The notes under the pieces: model-generated
Told to the model about the DNA's origin: nothing
The model's database searches: none
Seen by the model: the letters and a program-made list of their open reading frames with translations, nothing else
Source: Blepharisma stoltei
Lineage: Eukaryota > Ciliophora > Heterotrichea > Heterotrichida > Blepharismidae
Length of the DNA stretch: 64,000 bases
Direction: 5' to 3'
Assembly: GCA_914767885.1 (NCBI GenBank)
Contig: CAJZBQ010000033.1
Span: 969,658 to 1,033,657 of the forward strand
Part shown: piece by piece, positions 51,201 to 60,832 of the stretch
Numbering within the stretch: the first letter of the stretch is position 1
Layout: the number at the start of each line of letters is the position of its first letter
Program-made: the position numbers and the translations under genes

Positions 51201-53349
51201 ACGTCCAGTTTCGCGCTAGGTAATTGCCCGAATGGTCTAGGCGTTGCCTGTAGACTTTGCTGGGCTTACCCTTTCCAAACCCGGACTCCCTTTCCTCCCG
51301 AGGATAAAAACCATTCTGGTCATCGAGCATGGGCCAGGCTCTGCACTGCAGAATTGCTTACCGTGGCATTGCTGCTCATGTCTGGAATGGCAAAACTTTG
51401 CTGGATATAATTTAAAATATGAGTCGAGTATGTGTGGCCGGGAGGCCACACCCAGACGAAGACGCCATATTTTAATTATGTTGAGGCTTAAGTCAAATTT
51501 CTTTAAATTCAGTAATTATTACTTCATCTGGAGGTACTACTCTTTGCAGCAGAATTGGCTTATTCAATGTATTTTCCAAACTAATCACCCTTTCTAAATT
51601 TACACCAGACTGAAATATCATATCAAGGGGATTATAAGAAATAAGATCATAATAAACAATAGCCATATATTCAAGTATATAATCTGTAGAAGTCGAATTA
51701 GTTTTCACTTTAATTTTCCCCATCGAAACACCTTCTTCTCTAGGAGTAAAAGTAAAAGATCCAATATTCACACCATAGGTATTTGGAGCAATTATCTTAT
51801 TATTCACCTTCGCAGATAAAAAATCAACCTTTGGAGGAGTCAAAATATCAAGAATTTCTACTACAGAATCACCTGAATTCGATCCAATTAAAGGAATCCT
51901 GTAAGGAAGATCCTTTTCAGTCAAAATTCCAAAAGATAAAATCCTAGGTGGGAAATTTAACCCTCTCTTAAAAAAATGCACATTTATCGGAACCTTTAGT
52001 TGCTTATTGCTTAAGCTGATCAGCAAAAAACTTTCATAAATTCCTTCTTGCTTATAGAGACTAATTATAGTCGCCAATAAAATCCATTCTTTCGGGAAAA
52101 TCAGCCCAAGACTTCCATATAAGTCATATTTTTGCTCAAGAACGATGCTAGAGTCCTCACTCATAACACTTTCCACTCTAATTGGATAATTGTGAGGGTT
52201 ATAAATATAAAAATCATTTTCAGCATACTCTTCTGACGATTCAATAGCGATCTCGTTAGCAAAATACTCATTTTGCAGTGAGTTGCCTTGGACAGGATAT
52301 ATAACTGGCCTGAAATTAGTATTAAAAATCATTAGAGTGTTGTGAGTTCCTAGTGTGATGGGCAGGTAGATGATCTGGATTGTCATTGAGCACCCAGGAA
52401 GTAAAGGCTTCTTGGGGAATGAAGAGATCTGGAAGTGGGTTGGCTCCATGACAAATTGATGCAGAAGCTCAACTTGCTCAGTTTTTGAGTTGTTGATCAC
52501 TTCTACAGAAAGCACTTTCATCGAGTAAAGCTGGGTAGACCCGAAATCTAAGATTTTAGGGCTGAAGTCTAAGAAGCTGGTTTCACTATACCCTTTTCAT
52601 TGCAATAAACAATTATCGGCTTTCTCTTTTAATTTGCTAAAAGGCATTGCCTTATCAGTTTTTAAAAGATCATCAAAGATTTAAGATACTTACTCCCCCC
52701 CCCCCCTCCGTGAGCGAACAAAAAAATTTTGTTCGCTCACGGAGGGGGGGGTTAATTTTTTTTTTTAAAAACAATTTATATATAAATTTTATAAAAAAAT
52801 ATTTTTTTCGAAATTTTAAAAAAATCCTAATTTGCAAAAATTGGGAAGCAAATATTAATTTAATTTGCAAAATTTATGTTTTAAAACGCAATTTGTTTAA
52901 AATTAAACAGAATTAGCTCTAGATTTCATTATACTAATTATCACTTATATATCAAAATTTTTTTTCCATTAAAATTTTTTCTATTAAAAAAAATTTTTGT
53001 TCACTCACGGAGGGTGGGTTTTTGGTCAAAAAATGGCGATTTTTCTAATGGTTTTGTTCGCTCACGGGAGGGGGGGGGGAGTTAGAAGATATGATAAAAC
53101 AAGCCTGAATATCAAGCTCATAGAGATCTATTGTTTCGCCTAGGCTATATAAAAAGATAAAATCTGGTTATCATTTCGTGTTAGTTGCTGATCAATCGCA
53201 CTCATGGCAATTTGTCTACCACGAACTTCACTTGCATCTGCAGGGATCTTGATAGAGATTTTGTAGGGGGAAATTCCTGATACATCGAATATAGCTTCTG
53301 AATTTATCCGATATATTAGAAAAATAAAGATAGAGAAAAGCACCATCAT
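48228..53349 (-). CDS. TMEM131-like secretory-pathway membrane protein
   Basis: About 1380 residues after removing 589 bp (retroposon-like) and 392 bp (MITE) and allowing two one-base gaps at T runs (near 53150 and 52660). ATG at 53349 with signal peptide MMVLFSIFIFLIYRINSEA. A long lumenal part follows with repeated PapD/ASH-like beta domains, e.g. FLDFSPKILDFGSTQLYSM, FPPRILSFGILTEKDLPYRI and LEFGPALIGQTRSQKFGLKN. One TM helix lies near residue 1163 (CLFFLLALFGGLCFLILRV). A tail of about 215 residues has proline and basic patches and ends near SGGWGDLIDFQSD, like the Trp-containing tail motifs of TMEM131. TGA codes Trp at 49665, 50112 and 51493. In animals TMEM131 helps secretory cargo export via TRAPP; a similar role is inferred. 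Confidence 0.8.
50906..51478 (-). mobile_element. GC-rich retroposon-like insertion in TMEM131-like gene, 16-bp duplication
   Basis: TGTTGAGGCTTAAGTC occurs at 50890-50905 and 51479-51494. Removing 589 bp joins EFKEIWLKPQ to QLMNVIKISADF in frame, with the Trp coded by TGA. On the minus strand the element starts AATTAAAATATGGCGTCTTC and ends with TTTAAGTTAAGTAAGTTAA, i.e. an ATGGCG start and a TTAA-type tail. The body is GC rich, including a TGTGGCCTCCCGGCCACA hairpin near the start. No coding potential seen. Confidence 0.85.
52693..53081 (+). mobile_element. MITE family A copy 4, TTA duplication
   Basis: 389 bp flanked by TTA at 52690-52692 and 53082-53084. Same orientation and near-identical core as copies 1 and 3; the outer right repeat has an extra G (CACGGGAGG). 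It lies in the N-terminal coding part of the TMEM131-like gene; removing 392 bp gives ACFIISSKYLKSLM in frame. Confidence 0.92.
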
Positions 53350-53630
53350 AATATTAAGTTGAAATAAAATTATGAAATTTAATTATGAATTACGCCATAT
53401 CAGAAAGTCGGCCTCTTATTTTGATGAGCAAGCAAAAAAATGAAATTGGCATTATTGATTCTTTGGAATACAGTGAAATAGCTATTATATAATTGAAAGG
53501 ATCTCGGTGAGAAAAGTAATGGAATTGCAGCTTCTGTGAGATAATGTTGGATGCTTGCTGAGATTTATTAATTTGTAGACTCTTTCTTCTTAAGGAGCAA
53601 AAAAATTTTGCTAGTTAATTTATCGAGATT

Positions 53631-54329
53631 TTAAAAGTTTATATTATTTTCTCCTTTAGAGGACCAATATTTTCCAAATTCTTCTTCTTTTTTCTTCTTT
53701 CAACTCCAATTATTTCCATCTAAAAAATTCTTTCAATACTTCACATTTTCTGCTTTTTTCTTCAAATTCAATTCTACTTCATTTAAGACTTGATATCTTC
53801 GTCCTAAACTCCTTTCATAATTTTCTACCCCAATATTATGTATATCCAAAATCTTGTTGCATTCATACCTTTTTTTTCTTCAATTTTTCTTTCTCCATGA
53901 CTTGCATGCAAATTCCATTTTATTTCATCCCTTCCCTTTTCGCGGGCAAATTTTTTTGCTTGTAATCGACTCAACGCCTAAATTCCAACACTTAGCATTT
54001 TCTAGGGAATCACCTCCTTCAGAATCCTTACTCTCTTGTGTACCTTGGCCTTCAGCTTCATCTTCAGCATTCCCAACCTCAGTGTTGTCCTTGATTCCAC
54101 TCTCATCACTTGAGGTTTGAATTATTTCCACAGGATGAGTGCCTGTTGTTGCATAAAGCGGCGTAGTTGTCTCACTATCAAGCACTTCTTCAGTTTGGTT
54201 CCAAGCCCATGATACAAATCTTCCTCATATTTCATCTTCATCTTCTTCATCATAATCATCATGGTCATCGTAGTTGCTTCAGTAATCATCCTCAGATTCA
54301 TAGTCAGAAAAGAACTCTTCTGGTGGCAT
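53631..54329 (-). CDS. Acidic then basic protein, unknown
   Basis: 232 residues from ATG 54329, stop TAA 53631-53633, with seven TGA read as Trp; without that code it breaks into fragments. N-terminal half acidic: PPEEFFSDYESEDDYWSNYD, EEDEDEIWGRFVSWAWNQTE and a Ser/Glu-rich stretch. C-terminal half basic and helical: KSWRKKNWRKKRYECNKILD, NEVELNLKKKAENVKYWKN. The frame stays open upstream to about 54450 (contains NIEKVLELERSYYKIQNV) without an ATG, so the true start may lie across an intron or insertion. No family recognised. Confidence 0.6.
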
Positions 54330-54485
54330 CAAGTATCCTTCTGCATTGAGAACAATATCTGTACTATTTAGCCACTTTCTTAAAGAAATAACATTTTGAA
54401 TTTTATAATATGATCTTTCAAGCTCTAATACTTTTTCAATATTATGCCAAGTAAATATTACATATTAATTAAAATTATTACAATG

Positions 54486-56081
54486 TTATTCATGTACAAA
54501 AGACCACCCTTGCAAATGGTTACTATTTTCGTTAGTTTCAGTTTCTTCTTCAAAATCAATATTAAGTCCATTAGTCGCATCATTCTTCATGACAGGCTTT
54601 GGCGGCCTTAAATTTTTTTTCAAGACCATATCCCAATCAACCCCATAAAAATATTCATGGTTCTTTATTTCTTCGGCATCCCCTATAAATCCCAATCTTT
54701 TCTCAAAATTTTTTTGAAGTAAGCCAATTAACAAATTTTTTGTTGTCTGGTTCAGATGCGAAGGAACAATTAATGGAGCTTTTTGAATATTAGATAACAG
54801 TTGTTTTTTATTGTTAGAAAAATAAGGTGGAACGCCTATAAGCATTTCATATAATAAAACTCCTAATAAATACCAATCAACTGCTTTCCCATGACCTTTT
54901 TGTCTCAAGATTTCTGGGGCGAGATATGCAATTGAGCCACAAAACGAATTGGCAGCTTGTGAGGTTTGAATTCCTTCTTTTGAAAGTCCAAAATCAGTTA
55001 ATAAAGCATGGCCTTCTTGATCTAAAACAACGTTTTCTGGTTTCAAATCTCTAAAAATAATGTTTCTCTTATGCAACTCTTCTATTGCAGTTAAAATCTC
55101 ACAAACGTAAATTTTGGCTCTTTCTTCGCTAAACACTTTTTCTTTGTTAAGAAGGCGTCCCAAGTCTCCACCAGGGCAGTAGTCAAGCACTAGAAATAAC
55201 TTGCTTGCAGTTTGAAAAGCATAATTTAAACCTACAATAAAAGGGTGCTTTATGTAAGTAAGGACATTTCTTTCTGTCATCACATATCTGATCAAATTTT
55301 GAGTGATAACTTTCTGCTTTTTTAGAACTTTCATTGCATAAAATTTGCAAGTGCTTTTCATTTGAACCAAAAACACCTCTCCAAAACTACCTTTGCCAAG
55401 CTGCTCTAGAACTAAAAAATCCGATGGTGATAATTTCGAGTCAAAAACAAATTCTGGTACTTCGTCTGAATCGCAGGAAGGCTGACTGGGTATAGCTGAA
55501 ATTAATTCAATATTTTTCAATGAGTTCCGGCTCTTTATAAAATTGTCAGAGCCAAGTGAAGGCCTCATAAGCTTAAAAACCAACAATTTTATGTTTTTTT
55601 TTTTGCTCATTTCTGTTGGAATTTTTCCTTCTTTATTTTTAACTTCTGTATTGGGATTTTTAAGAAATATTCAATTGATAAATTCTGTGTTGCCTATCAA
55701 GATTACATAGTGAAGGGGAGTGTTTCCATAGATATCAGAAATATTCAATAAGGCACCAGAGCGAGTTAAAAGCTGGGCAATGGATAAATGAGAATAAAGG
55801 CAGGCAATATGCAAAGGGGTTCTTTCATGATCGTCTCTAGCATTTATGTCTATATTGGTACCGTAATCAAGCAAAGTTTCACAGCATTCTAAATTTCCTT
55901 TTAAAGCGGCAACATGCAATGGTGTTAGGCCATTGATTTCTGCTACTGTCGAATTTGTGGGAATATTACGATATTGATCCAAAATTAGTTTAAGTAGTTC
56001 GGGATCATTTCTGTCTAAAGCATCAAATAAAGCTCGGCCAAATTCATATTTTTGAAGCTGGATACTATATTGATTATTCAT
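54486..56081 (-). CDS. Ankyrin-repeat AGC-type protein kinase fusion
   Basis: 531 residues, ATG at 56081; one TGA Trp at 55668-55670 bridges the ankyrin and kinase halves. Residues 10-135: about four ankyrin repeats (NGLTPLHVAALKGNLECCETL, ERTPLHIACLYSHLSIAQLL, GNTPLHYVILIGN). Kinase from about 215: GKGSFGEV glycine loop near 229, AMKVLKK lysine near 250, FRDLKPENVVLD catalytic loop near 345 (Phe for the usual His/Tyr), DFGLSKEG, SFCGSIAYLAPE activation/APE segment, DWYLLGVLLYEM. The end HLQGWSFVHE looks like an AGC hydrophobic motif with Trp in place of the second Phe. It is likely activated by phosphorylation of the activation-loop and tail serines, as in the AGC family. Confidence 0.92.
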
Positions 56082-56458
56082 TTAATTTATAATTATATTA
56101 TTATATAATCTGCTTGGTAAACGGGTTTTGGGAAAGATTTTTTTCAGAGAAATTGCTTGTATATTTAGAAAAAAAGTGTTTGAAAAGCATTTTAAATTCA
56201 TCATACAGAAATTTTCTACAGCGTGAACTACCCTACTATTAGATCCATAATTAAATACAAAATTACTAATAATGCTATTATTCAAATCTCATAAGATGGT
56301 ATTTTAATATTGAATGAACTAGTATTATGAACTAATATAAATAATAAAATATAAAAAACAATTATAATTAAGCAACATTTAAGATATTTTTAAAATATTT
56401 GGAAAGAATTTTTGTATCCCTTACCTTATTATTAAAATGCCAATTATTAATTTTTAAC
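56082..56458. other. AT-rich intergenic region
   Basis: 377 bp between the kinase start and the TPR-IQ stop, same strand. The 67-residue ORF here has no protein character. Nothing else seen. Confidence 0.45.
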
Positions 56459-57940
56459 TTAATTTCGAATGGTTGTCTTATTTTTAATATATGAACGATA
56501 AATTCTTTGAATAAATATGATGGCTTCTCTGATTTCAATATATAATTTCTTGCACTGATATTTCCTCAAATTTTTTTGAATTATAATAGAAGCTCTTCTC
56601 ATCAAGTTGAGAGCCTTTCTTTCTTCATAGCCTCTAATTGCAGCTTGAGCATATGCAATATTTAAATTCCTTTCTGCAATTAACTCTTGATAGTTTTTAT
56701 TATTAAACCCAGTTCCTTTTTTATTTGTATTTTGATTTAACTTATTTAAAATATTGATAGGTTCTGTATTACTTATTTCAAGTCGTTTTCTGTACAAATT
56801 TTTTCTTTTTCTCATCTTAAGATAGTTTCTGTAAAATCTCTGAATTTTTATGGCAGCCAATTCTTTAGCATCTTTTTTCAGAAATTTGTCTTTCTTTCTA
56901 ATGCTTCTTCCTGTTAGTCTTTTTTCCTCAGTTAAATTTTGGCCAAAAATCAAACGTTTTTTCTTATGAATGCTATTTTTATTTTCTGGTCTAGTCGTTT
57001 TGCTATTCCTTTTATGTTGAATCTTTAAATTAGGGTTAAAAAACATCGGCTGCAACCTCTCTCCAGTTAAAAACCTTTGATATTTATGTGTTTTTGGTGA
57101 GCTTCCATCCTTAATACTTTTTGCTTCATAATTTCAAGCAGAATTTTCAGTTTTTCCAAGAATTTTCGGAAACTCTATTTCAATTTTTTGTTTTAAATAG
57201 CAAAGATTTGGTGACATCGCATTCGGCAAATCTCTATACTGACTCATAGGTGGTAATGAAGAATTTATATTTCTGCGAGGTGTTTCTGATTTTACATTTT
57301 GTCCAAAACTTGATTTTGTTCTTAACTTTGGCTTATTAATTGCATGATTTTTGCATCTATTACTCACATCATCAAGGTTTTTCTTCATTGCCAAAGAAAG
57401 ATCGTTATTGATTCCTAGCTTTTCAATTGAGACTTGATAGGCCATTTTAAAATACTCCAAGCTTTCAGAAAACCTTTTTAAGTATTCCAGCTCAGCTCCT
57501 ATGTTATAGAAAGCAATAATTTGAGTATTTATCAAATTAATATTAAGAGTTGATTCAGAATCTAAGATTTCTATTGCCTTTAGACCTTCTTCTAAAGCTT
57601 TTTCATGGCTTTCTAATTCACTATAAATAACACATAAATTTAAATGCGTTCCTGCTAAGTTGGCAGGATTTGCATCGATTTTTTCGTAGTTTATAGCTTG
57701 TGAAATGTATTTTAATGCGAGCTCTGGATGTTTGCATTTTTTGTAATAGCAGCCAAGATTATTTAAGGTAATTCCGATCAATTTTATGCTTCTCAGTCTT
57801 TGAGATTGTGATGAAAGTAATGCTTCTGCTTCTTTTAAGTAATATAGAGATTCTGAAAATTTATTTTCTCTTAAAAGTTCCATTCCGATTTTATTGTAGT
57901 TGAGCAATTGCAATTCCAAAGAATTTAGCTTATCTTCCAT
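56459..57940 (-). CDS. TPR and IQ-motif protein
   Basis: 493 residues, ATG at 57940, with a TGA Trp (TENSAWNYEA) that joins two ORFs. Residues 10-200: four to five tetratricopeptide repeats (GMELLRENKFSESLYYLKEA; LNNLGCYYKKCKHPELALKY; LNLCVIYSELESHEKALEEG; YNIGAELEYLKRFSESLEYF). A disordered basic linker is followed by IQ motifs from about 350: AAIKIQRFYRNYLKMRKR, AQAAIRGYEERKAL, ASIIIQKNLRKYQCKK, AIIFIQRIYRSYIKNK. IQ motifs bind calmodulin or centrin, both abundant in ciliate cortex and basal bodies; that location is inference. Confidence 0.85.
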
Positions 57941-58237
57941 TTAATTACAATAAGAAATTATTTGCAATCCATTACATTTATTTATTTGGCTCTTTTCTCT
58001 ATTAGCGCTGTTTCTGCTTATCGTTCTTACTTTTTTGCTAATAAATTTTGGCATTACTAAGTGCTCTTATAAAAGCTTACATTTGATTATAAGTAAGGGT
58101 TCAGAAACTACTTGCATTTTTACCATCTGGATCATTTCTCATTTTAGCCCCCATTTCAACACCATTTCCAAAATATAAATCGGCAGATGATGTTTTAAAA
58201 TAATCTTATTAAAGCATGAAGAAAATTTATTATATAT
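57941..58237. other. Short gap with an unexplained open frame
   Basis: About 300 bp. On the minus strand a frame around 58090-58210 reads SADLYFGNGVEMGAKMRNDP then DGKNASSFWTLTYNQM to a TAA, which looks like coding sequence but has no upstream start in the same frame. It may be the 3' exon of the WD40 gene reached by an unresolved junction, or a relic. Confidence 0.3.
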
Positions 58238-60523
58238 TTATCTATCAAGTTTCCATATCTTAACTGTCCGGTCTTTGCTTGAGGATATTATAAGTTTCCC
58301 ATTCATCGAACAGTCTAGAGAAGCAACAAGTCCCTTATGAGCATCTACGCTTTGAACTGATTTTTGGATGTAAAAATTAAATACTAATATTTTCCCTTCC
58401 CCATCACCTAAAATAAGATTTCCATCAGGCGTCCACACAATTGAGCTTATCAAGTTTCCTACATTAAACTGCTTTGTAACCTTAATTTCCTGATAACTAT
58501 GATTAAAATCCCCTAAATATCAAATCTTAACGTTTTTATCTAGATCGCAAGAAGCTAGAAGTTTTCCACATATTGATATACTTATTAAATCAACTTCGTG
58601 GCGATGATCAGTTAGCTCACTCAATATTTCAAGACTATTAACATTTAAAATGCTAATTGATTTATCAGAACTGCCAGTTATAAGAAAATCTCCACATCGG
58701 GATCAATGGGACATAGAGACTTTTTTGCAATGGTGACTTCAAGTTCTAGGTATCTGACAATTATCAATATTTCATATATTTATTAAATTTGGGAATCCAC
58801 AAGCAAGGAGATTTTTACCGTCAGAAGAAAACTCAATCCAGCTAGATAGCAAATTAGTATGAATAATTTTTAAAGGAATCCCATTGTAAATGTCTCAAAT
58901 TTTAATCATAAGATCTCTACTAGAAGAAGCCAAAACATCCCTTGATCATGAAATGCATAAAATATCCTTATTATGAGCCTGAAACTCTTTATATAGCTTT
59001 TTGTTTTCTGTTAAGAATATAAAAATTCACCCTTCTTCGTCAGCAGCAGCAAAATATTGGCAATCATAAGAAAAAGAAGCCATTGTCATTCCCTTTCTTG
59101 CAATGTATTTCTTGCTTATTTCGATATCTAATGGGATTTTTCAAGATTGTAAATTTCTATCTGAGGTTATAGCAACTATATTCTTTCCGTTGGAATGAAA
59201 ATTAATGTATTTAACAATAGAGGTTTTATTACAAAATATTTTGTATATTTTTTCTTTTAATTTCAAATCAAAAACTTCTATTGCTTTTTTTTGTAAAGAT
59301 AAAGCGATATATCTCCCGCAAGGAGAAAACGCCAAAAGATCAAATTGATAATGATTTGTTTCAAAAGAAATCAATATTTCTAGTTTTTCTGTGCTATAAA
59401 CGAATAATTTACTATTGCCGTAATGAAAAGCAATGTATTTTCGATTATAAGATATCACAATCGGGTTTTGGTATTGGCAAACTATTTGATTTATCATTCT
59501 TTTGGAAGATAAATTCAATACAGTAAGAGAATTACCGCTACTTAAAACTACTAGATTTTTTCCTGAATAGGAAAAAATTACGAAATTTATCCAAAATTGA
59601 AATGAAATACTACTGATCTCACATATTATATTTCTTGTGTTTATGCTATAAACCTTTATTGCTTTATTATTGAAATCAATACAAGCACAAGCAAAGCATA
59701 AAAAATTATTGCAACGCGAAAAGCCAGAAGAGCCAATTAATCTTACAAATTCGCCAATTTTAAGACTCGATGATATGTCCCATAAAATCGCATTCATTTC
59801 ACTATTTCGAGACAACAAATAATTTCCATTATCAGAAAATAATAATGATCTTATAGGAAAATCTTCAATTAGCTGTTTGAATTTTTGGTATGTTTTCGAA
59901 TTATAGAGATAAATTGTTTTATCCTCAGCCACTGCAAGAAATCTTCCACAAGGTGAAAAGATTAAAGCTTCAACATTTATGATAAAATTTGACATAAGAA
60001 CTTTCTCTCCAAACTTTACTTTAGCCATATTGCTGTTTTTGAAATTTGATCCATATATGTGGGCATTACAGAAATTCACTCCTGAGAGATTACATGATTC
60101 GAAATTTGTGTCAATAAACATCCCATAAGACAAATCAGCGTTTGGAATCTTTAGATTGCTCAAGTTTTTATTTATAAATAAAAATCCAGCTTTATTTAGA
60201 AGCATGATTGCGTTGATCGCTGCTAAAATAATTGAGTCTGCAGTTCTTGATAACAAAACAATGCTGTATAAAATTTCTTTTAAGCTTTCATTTAGAAAAT
60301 CTTTGATAGGTCCACTAAGCCATGGTGAAGCTTTGAGATCAATTTTATTGAGGTAGCTTTCTTTTATCAAATTAAGATCTTTGCAATTAGACAAATTTGA
60401 TATGAATTTCCTTGCTATAATAAGGTTTATAAGTTTCTTTGTAAAAATCTGCTTCTGTCCAATTCTAAACTTCTTGATTACAGAAAATTTGCAGCTCATA
60501 GAATTTTCATAAAAAAGATTCAT
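58238..60523 (-). CDS. Pentapeptide-repeat / WD40 protein (STAND-type C-terminus)
   Basis: 761 residues from ATG 60523; the frame is open a further 35 codons upstream but starts after a TAG with only a TTG. Many Trp codons are TGA. A helical segment (PWLSGPIKDFLNESLKEILY) precedes a pentapeptide-repeat block near 130-175 (IPNADLSYGMFIDTNFESCN, LSGVNFCNAHIYGSNF), then about ten WD40 blades to the end (ALIFSPCGRFLAVAEDKTIYLY; LISSSKDRTVKIWKL). In ciliates and bacteria this helical-pentapeptide-WD40 order is the C-terminal half of large NACHT/STAND proteins; the NTPase half is missing here and the telomere lies 310 bp upstream of the start. Confidence 0.85.
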
Positions 60524-60832
60524 CCCCTTTTCTTTAATGTTTAAGCTTTCATTTCTATTTTGATTATCCAAAGTCCAGTTGTTAGGTTGATTATAATTTT
60601 TTTTAAAAGTCGTTAAGGAATCTGTCAACTAAGCATATCAATAATCTTAGATAAATTTAAAGATTAAAGTTAAGAACAGTTTTTTTATCTATTTATGTAA
60701 AATAAAAGCCTATTAATATAATTAAGCTGATTGGTTAATTATTCTTTCTAAAAGAGATATACTATATTATAAAAGAATAGAGGGGCTTATAATTATATTT
60801 TTATAAGCATTTTTATTATAAAGTAATTAAAA
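60524..60832. other. Subtelomeric spacer
   Basis: About 310 bp of AT-rich sequence between the WD40 gene start and the first telomere unit. No subtelomeric repeat family or further gene; the chromosome end is extremely compact. Confidence 0.6.

Noticed and set aside
53137-53160. 15-nt intron in the TMEM131-like N-terminus
   Set aside because: No GT lies at a suitable distance from the AGs; a missing base in a T run explains the frame better.
1-60832. Standard genetic code with many truncated genes
   Set aside because: Breaks fall at TGA in conserved Trp positions again and again; UGA=Trp repairs them in dynein, CLC, DENN, PH, TMEM131-like, kinase, TPR and WD40 genes alike.
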